Positions 14,783 to 16,503 of a stretch of DNA of 16,503 nucleotides are shown one piece after another. The first letter of the stretch is position 1; each line of letters starts with the position of its first letter. Origin of the DNA: JBBTTS01 sp038064135. Lineage in GTDB: Bacteria > Patescibacteriota > Saccharimonadia > Saccharimonadales > OMJO01. The position numbers and the translations under genes were made by a program. The stretch lies in assembly GCA_038064135.1 (NCBI GenBank), contig JBBTTS010000007.1, positions 1 to 16,503 on the forward strand. Reading direction: 5' to 3'. The notes under the pieces were generated by a model. It ran no database searches and was not told the origin of the DNA. It saw only the letters and a list, made by a program, of their open reading frames with translations.

Positions 14783-14960
14783 GCCTTGTGTGATAATTGC
14801 ACATGATGAACTATCTCACGAAACTGTTGAGGAAGCACTGAAACACGCCGATAAAAATAGCGAATTGGTAATAATAATTGTTGTATCGTCGCTAATAATT
14901 TGTATTCTTTTTTATGCCAGAAAACTTCAGCAGCCAAAGAAAAAAATAACTGACAACTAA
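14781..14960 (+). CDS. Single-span membrane microprotein of unknown function
   Basis: This is an open frame of 59 codons with a sensible membrane-protein layout. The N-terminal part is acidic and helical (HDELSHETVEEALKHADKN), followed by a strong hydrophobic helix (LVIIIVVSSLIICILFY, about 29-45) and a basic tail (RKLQQPKKK), which suggests a cytoplasmic C-terminus. The basic tail directly after the span follows the positive-inside rule, which supports a real gene. There is no Shine-Dalgarno. The start could be ATG 14781 or the in-frame GTG at 14790, depending on which -10 box is used. It diverges from the His-rich membrane protein gene, with only 28 bases between the start codons. The family is not recognised. 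Confidence 0.55.
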   Translation: MPCVIIAHDELSHETVEEALKHADKNSELVIIIVVSSLIICILFYARKLQQPKKKITDN

Positions 14961-15002
14961 TCGCCTATTTAGTGTTAATTAATATTTTATGTGCACTATA
15001 TG

Positions 15003-15011
15003 TGGTATAAT
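15003..15011 (+). promoter_or_regulatory. Predicted extended -10 promoter of the 15031-16029 gene pair
   Basis: TGG-TATAAT is a perfect extended -10 box. Transcription would start near 15018, giving a leader of about 13 bases before ATG 15031. No convincing -35 box is seen, and extended -10 promoters do not require one. Confidence 0.55.
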
Positions 15012-15030
15012 TAACAAATAGAGATCTGCA

Positions 15031-15453
15031 ATGAACAACAATGATCCGCTAGATATCACATTTGAAATACTCAAACAAGATCCCGATATTTACCGGAATC
15101 AATTGATGACGCTTGTCCAAGGCCTAGATTGGGAAAGATCAGTATGGGATTATCACGGTGATCAATCTTGGGGTATAGTACGGTTTTGTTTAGATTTTCA
15201 TAATATTGACCTGATAGGTGATTCAGTAAACAGAACCATGGTTGAAAAAAAACCGATAAGTAAAGACGTGTTGGCTACCATGGATCAAATAGATGCTTTT
15301 AACCCTTCAAAAAGAGATAATTCTAAAGATCTTAAAGAAAAAGTGGCTCGAAAACGGCTACTTGCTTGGATTAATTTTTTCGATGAAATTATGAAATCTT
15401 CCGAAGTTGAGGTAAATAATATTAGTAGTGAAAATCAAAATTCTGCGGCTTAA
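15031..15453 (+). CDS. Soluble protein of unknown function upstream of cobO
   Basis: This 140-residue protein is charged, has no signal peptide or membrane segment, and looks mostly helical. Visible features are a Trp-rich central part (LDWERSVWDYHGDQSWGIV), a Lys/Arg-rich helix (KDLKEKVARKRLLAWINFF) and a polar, probably disordered C-terminus (NNISSENQNSAA). I recognise no domain. It is separated from cobO by only six bases, so the two are almost certainly cotranscribed from the extended -10 promoter upstream. A functional link with corrinoid metabolism is possible, but only the neighbourhood suggests it. Confidence 0.75.
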   Translation: MNNNDPLDITFEILKQDPDIYRNQLMTLVQGLDWERSVWDYHGDQSWGIVRFCLDFHNIDLIGDSVNRTMVEKKPISKDVLATMDQIDAFNPSKRDNSKDLKEKVARKRLLAWINFFDEIMKSSEVEVNNISSENQNSAA

Positions 15454-15459
15454 TAACAA

Positions 15460-16029
15460 ATGTCGTTTGAAAATTATAAAACAAAAAAATCAGTTGTAAT
15501 AGTTTACACTGGTGATGGTAAGGGTAAAACTAGTGCGGCAATTGGGCTAATGGCACGAACGCTCGGCAACAATGGGCGAGTTGCATTCATTCAATTCATT
15601 AAGTACTGGGGGGTTAGTGAGCATATCTTTATTCGCGATATTCAAGATTTATACAAAGATCAACTATTTTTTTACAAAGGTGGCAAAGGATTTTATAAAG
15701 CCGGCAAATTAAGTGCTCAAGACATCTCAGAAGCTCAGCACAAAAAAGCGGCAGCCGATACTTTCCAACAGGCATTGGACTGCGTTCAAAGTGATAACTT
15801 TGATCTAGTAATTTGCGATGAAATTAACAATGCCGTTAACGATGGATTATTAACAGTAAAACAGATAGAAAAACTCATAAGTAGCCGCACCGAAAAAACA
15901 AGTCTTTGCTTAACCGGCCGGAATTTTCCGAAGGAACTACAAAATTCTTCCGACATTATTACTGAAATGACAAAAATAAAGCATCATTTTGACAATAAAT
16001 TTTTAGCCAATAAAGGCATCGACTACTAG
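15460..16029 (+). CDS. cobO: CobO/BtuR-type corrinoid (cob(I)yrinic acid a,c-diamide) adenosyltransferase
   Basis: CobO/BtuR enzymes transfer the adenosyl group of ATP to cob(I)alamin or its precursors to make coenzyme B12 forms. The 189-residue length is normal. Motifs are the P-loop TGDGKGKTSAA (GDGKGKT at 18-24), a Walker B-like VICDEINNAV (DEIN at 120-123), LCLTGRNFP (152-157), and the C-terminal DIITEMTKIKHHFDNKF followed by KGIDY, all as in the family. No other cobalamin synthesis gene is in the window. In an organism of this type it would more likely serve salvage of imported corrinoid for a B12-dependent enzyme encoded elsewhere. ATG 15460 has no clear Shine-Dalgarno and follows the upstream stop by six bases. 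Confidence 0.93.
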   Translation: MSFENYKTKKSVVIVYTGDGKGKTSAAIGLMARTLGNNGRVAFIQFIKYWGVSEHIFIRDIQDLYKDQLFFYKGGKGFYKAGKLSAQDISEAQHKKAAADTFQQALDCVQSDNFDLVICDEINNAVNDGLLTVKQIEKLISSRTEKTSLCLTGRNFPKELQNSSDIITEMTKIKHHFDNKFLANKGIDY

Positions 16030-16044
16030 ATTTACTTTATGAAG

Positions 16045-16050
16045 TATAAA
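16045..16050 (+). promoter_or_regulatory. Possible -10 box for the gene at 16061
   Basis: TATAAA ends ten bases before ATG 16061, the same placement as at several other genes here. No -35 box is evident, so this is weak. Confidence 0.25.
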
Positions 16051-16060
16051 CTACCACTAG

Positions 16061-16503
16061 ATGAGTGAAATATTCATAAATTCCGGTGATCACGATGGTT
16101 TGCAAACATTGGCTGCACAGTTTTATGACATTCCAACTGCTGTGTTTCCTGAAGGTATTCCCCAAGAATTAAGAAAATTTGGAAATTATACTACAGCATG
16201 GGGAGTAATTTTGCCTCATCCAAAGGTAAGTATTGCTGAATTTGATTTATTGCTCAGATACACCGAAGTTCAACCGCCTTTTCATTTTGCAAGCTGCGAG
16301 TTAACACCTTCCATCCTGGCAATGACCACACCGAATTCGGAAACTGGCTGCTGGGAGAGGTATGTTTATAATGACCCTAAAGGAATAGCTAGATACGCCA
16401 CAATTAGCTCGGTCGCTTTAGGTGCAGTAAGTCAGTTGGCCCACAGGCTATTCTGGCAACAACTTGTCGGTAACAGTGTAGGCTACAAGCTTACAGCAGA
16501 CGA
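16061..16503 (+). CDS. Protein of unknown function, truncated by the right window edge
   Basis: The frame is open from ATG 16061 to the edge, 147 codons plus two bases. The product is soluble so far, with no signal peptide, starting MSEIFINSGDHDGLQTLAAQ. Visible segments include a predicted strand (YTTAWGVILPHP), a possible helix (SIAEFDLLLRY), a loop with Cys residues (FHFASCELTP, TGCWERYVYN) and a helix (SSVALGAVSQLAHRLFWQQL). I recognise no family. It follows cobO by 31 bases on the same strand and has its own -10-like box but no Shine-Dalgarno, so it may be transcribed separately or by read-through. The steady codon pattern and absence of stops support a real gene. Confidence 0.7.
   Translation, partial: MSEIFINSGDHDGLQTLAAQFYDIPTAVFPEGIPQELRKFGNYTTAWGVILPHPKVSIAEFDLLLRYTEVQPPFHFASCELTPSILAMTTPNSETGCWERYVYNDPKGIARYATISSVALGAVSQLAHRLFWQQLVGNSVGYKLTAD

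Noticed and set aside
14970..14998. Inverted repeat TAGTG...CACTA upstream of the extended -10 at 15003
   Set aside because: Five-base arms separated by 19 bases in AT-rich sequence are expected by chance; there is no T run to make a terminator.
1..16503. CRISPR arrays, tRNA or rRNA genes, insertion sequences
   Set aside because: No regularly spaced repeats, cloverleaf-like segments, rRNA-like stretches, transposase frames or terminal inverted repeats were seen on reading through the window.

Overview
The window looks like part of the genome of a Patescibacteria/CPR bacterium, most likely a Saccharibacteria (TM7) relative. The clues are the compact AT-rich layout, the many small genes of unknown family, a multi-module secreted protein with prealbumin-like folds, a stand-alone CobO-type adenosyltransferase, a helicase-nuclease fusion and a complete F-type ATP synthase operon. 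UGA acts as a stop (atpA and atpF end in TGA), which argues against the CPR lineages that recode UGA as glycine. The lineage is an inference; no rRNA or tRNA gene is visible.

Layout. 1-2441 (minus) is the N-terminal 813 codons of a large secreted, modular, cysteine-patterned surface protein that runs off the left edge. 2603-3088 (plus) is a small membrane-anchored protein of unknown function. 3124-6321 (plus) is a UvrD-type helicase with a C-terminal RecB-like nuclease. A bidirectional hairpin terminator separates it from a convergent aquaporin-family gene (6372-7016, minus) that contains a 10-N assembly gap. 7082-14091 (minus) is the ATP synthase operon in the order atpI-B-E-F-H-A-(X)-G-D-(Y)-C. 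14141-14752 (minus) is a histidine-rich membrane-anchored protein. On the plus strand follow a 59-residue single-span microprotein (14781-14960), an unknown soluble protein (15031-15453), cobO (15460-16029) and a gene truncated by the right edge (16061 onward).

The most notable point is that the ATP synthase operon carries two extra small genes at subunit boundaries, both overlapping their neighbours. 'X' (87 aa, between atpA and atpG) contains a five-glycine zipper, GxxxGxxxGxxxGxxxG. 'Y' (57 aa, between atpD and atpC) has its own strong Shine-Dalgarno sequence inside the end of atpD and fills the apparent 137-base gap before atpC. The delta subunit is also short, with most of its N-terminal domain missing. 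Together these suggest a lineage-specific variant of F-ATPase assembly or regulation.

Gene starts fall into two styles. Internal operon genes, the surface protein and the aquaporin mostly have clear Shine-Dalgarno sequences. Several genes that appear to start transcripts instead have a -10-like box ending only about 7-11 bases before the start codon and no Shine-Dalgarno, which suggests leaderless or near-leaderless mRNAs.
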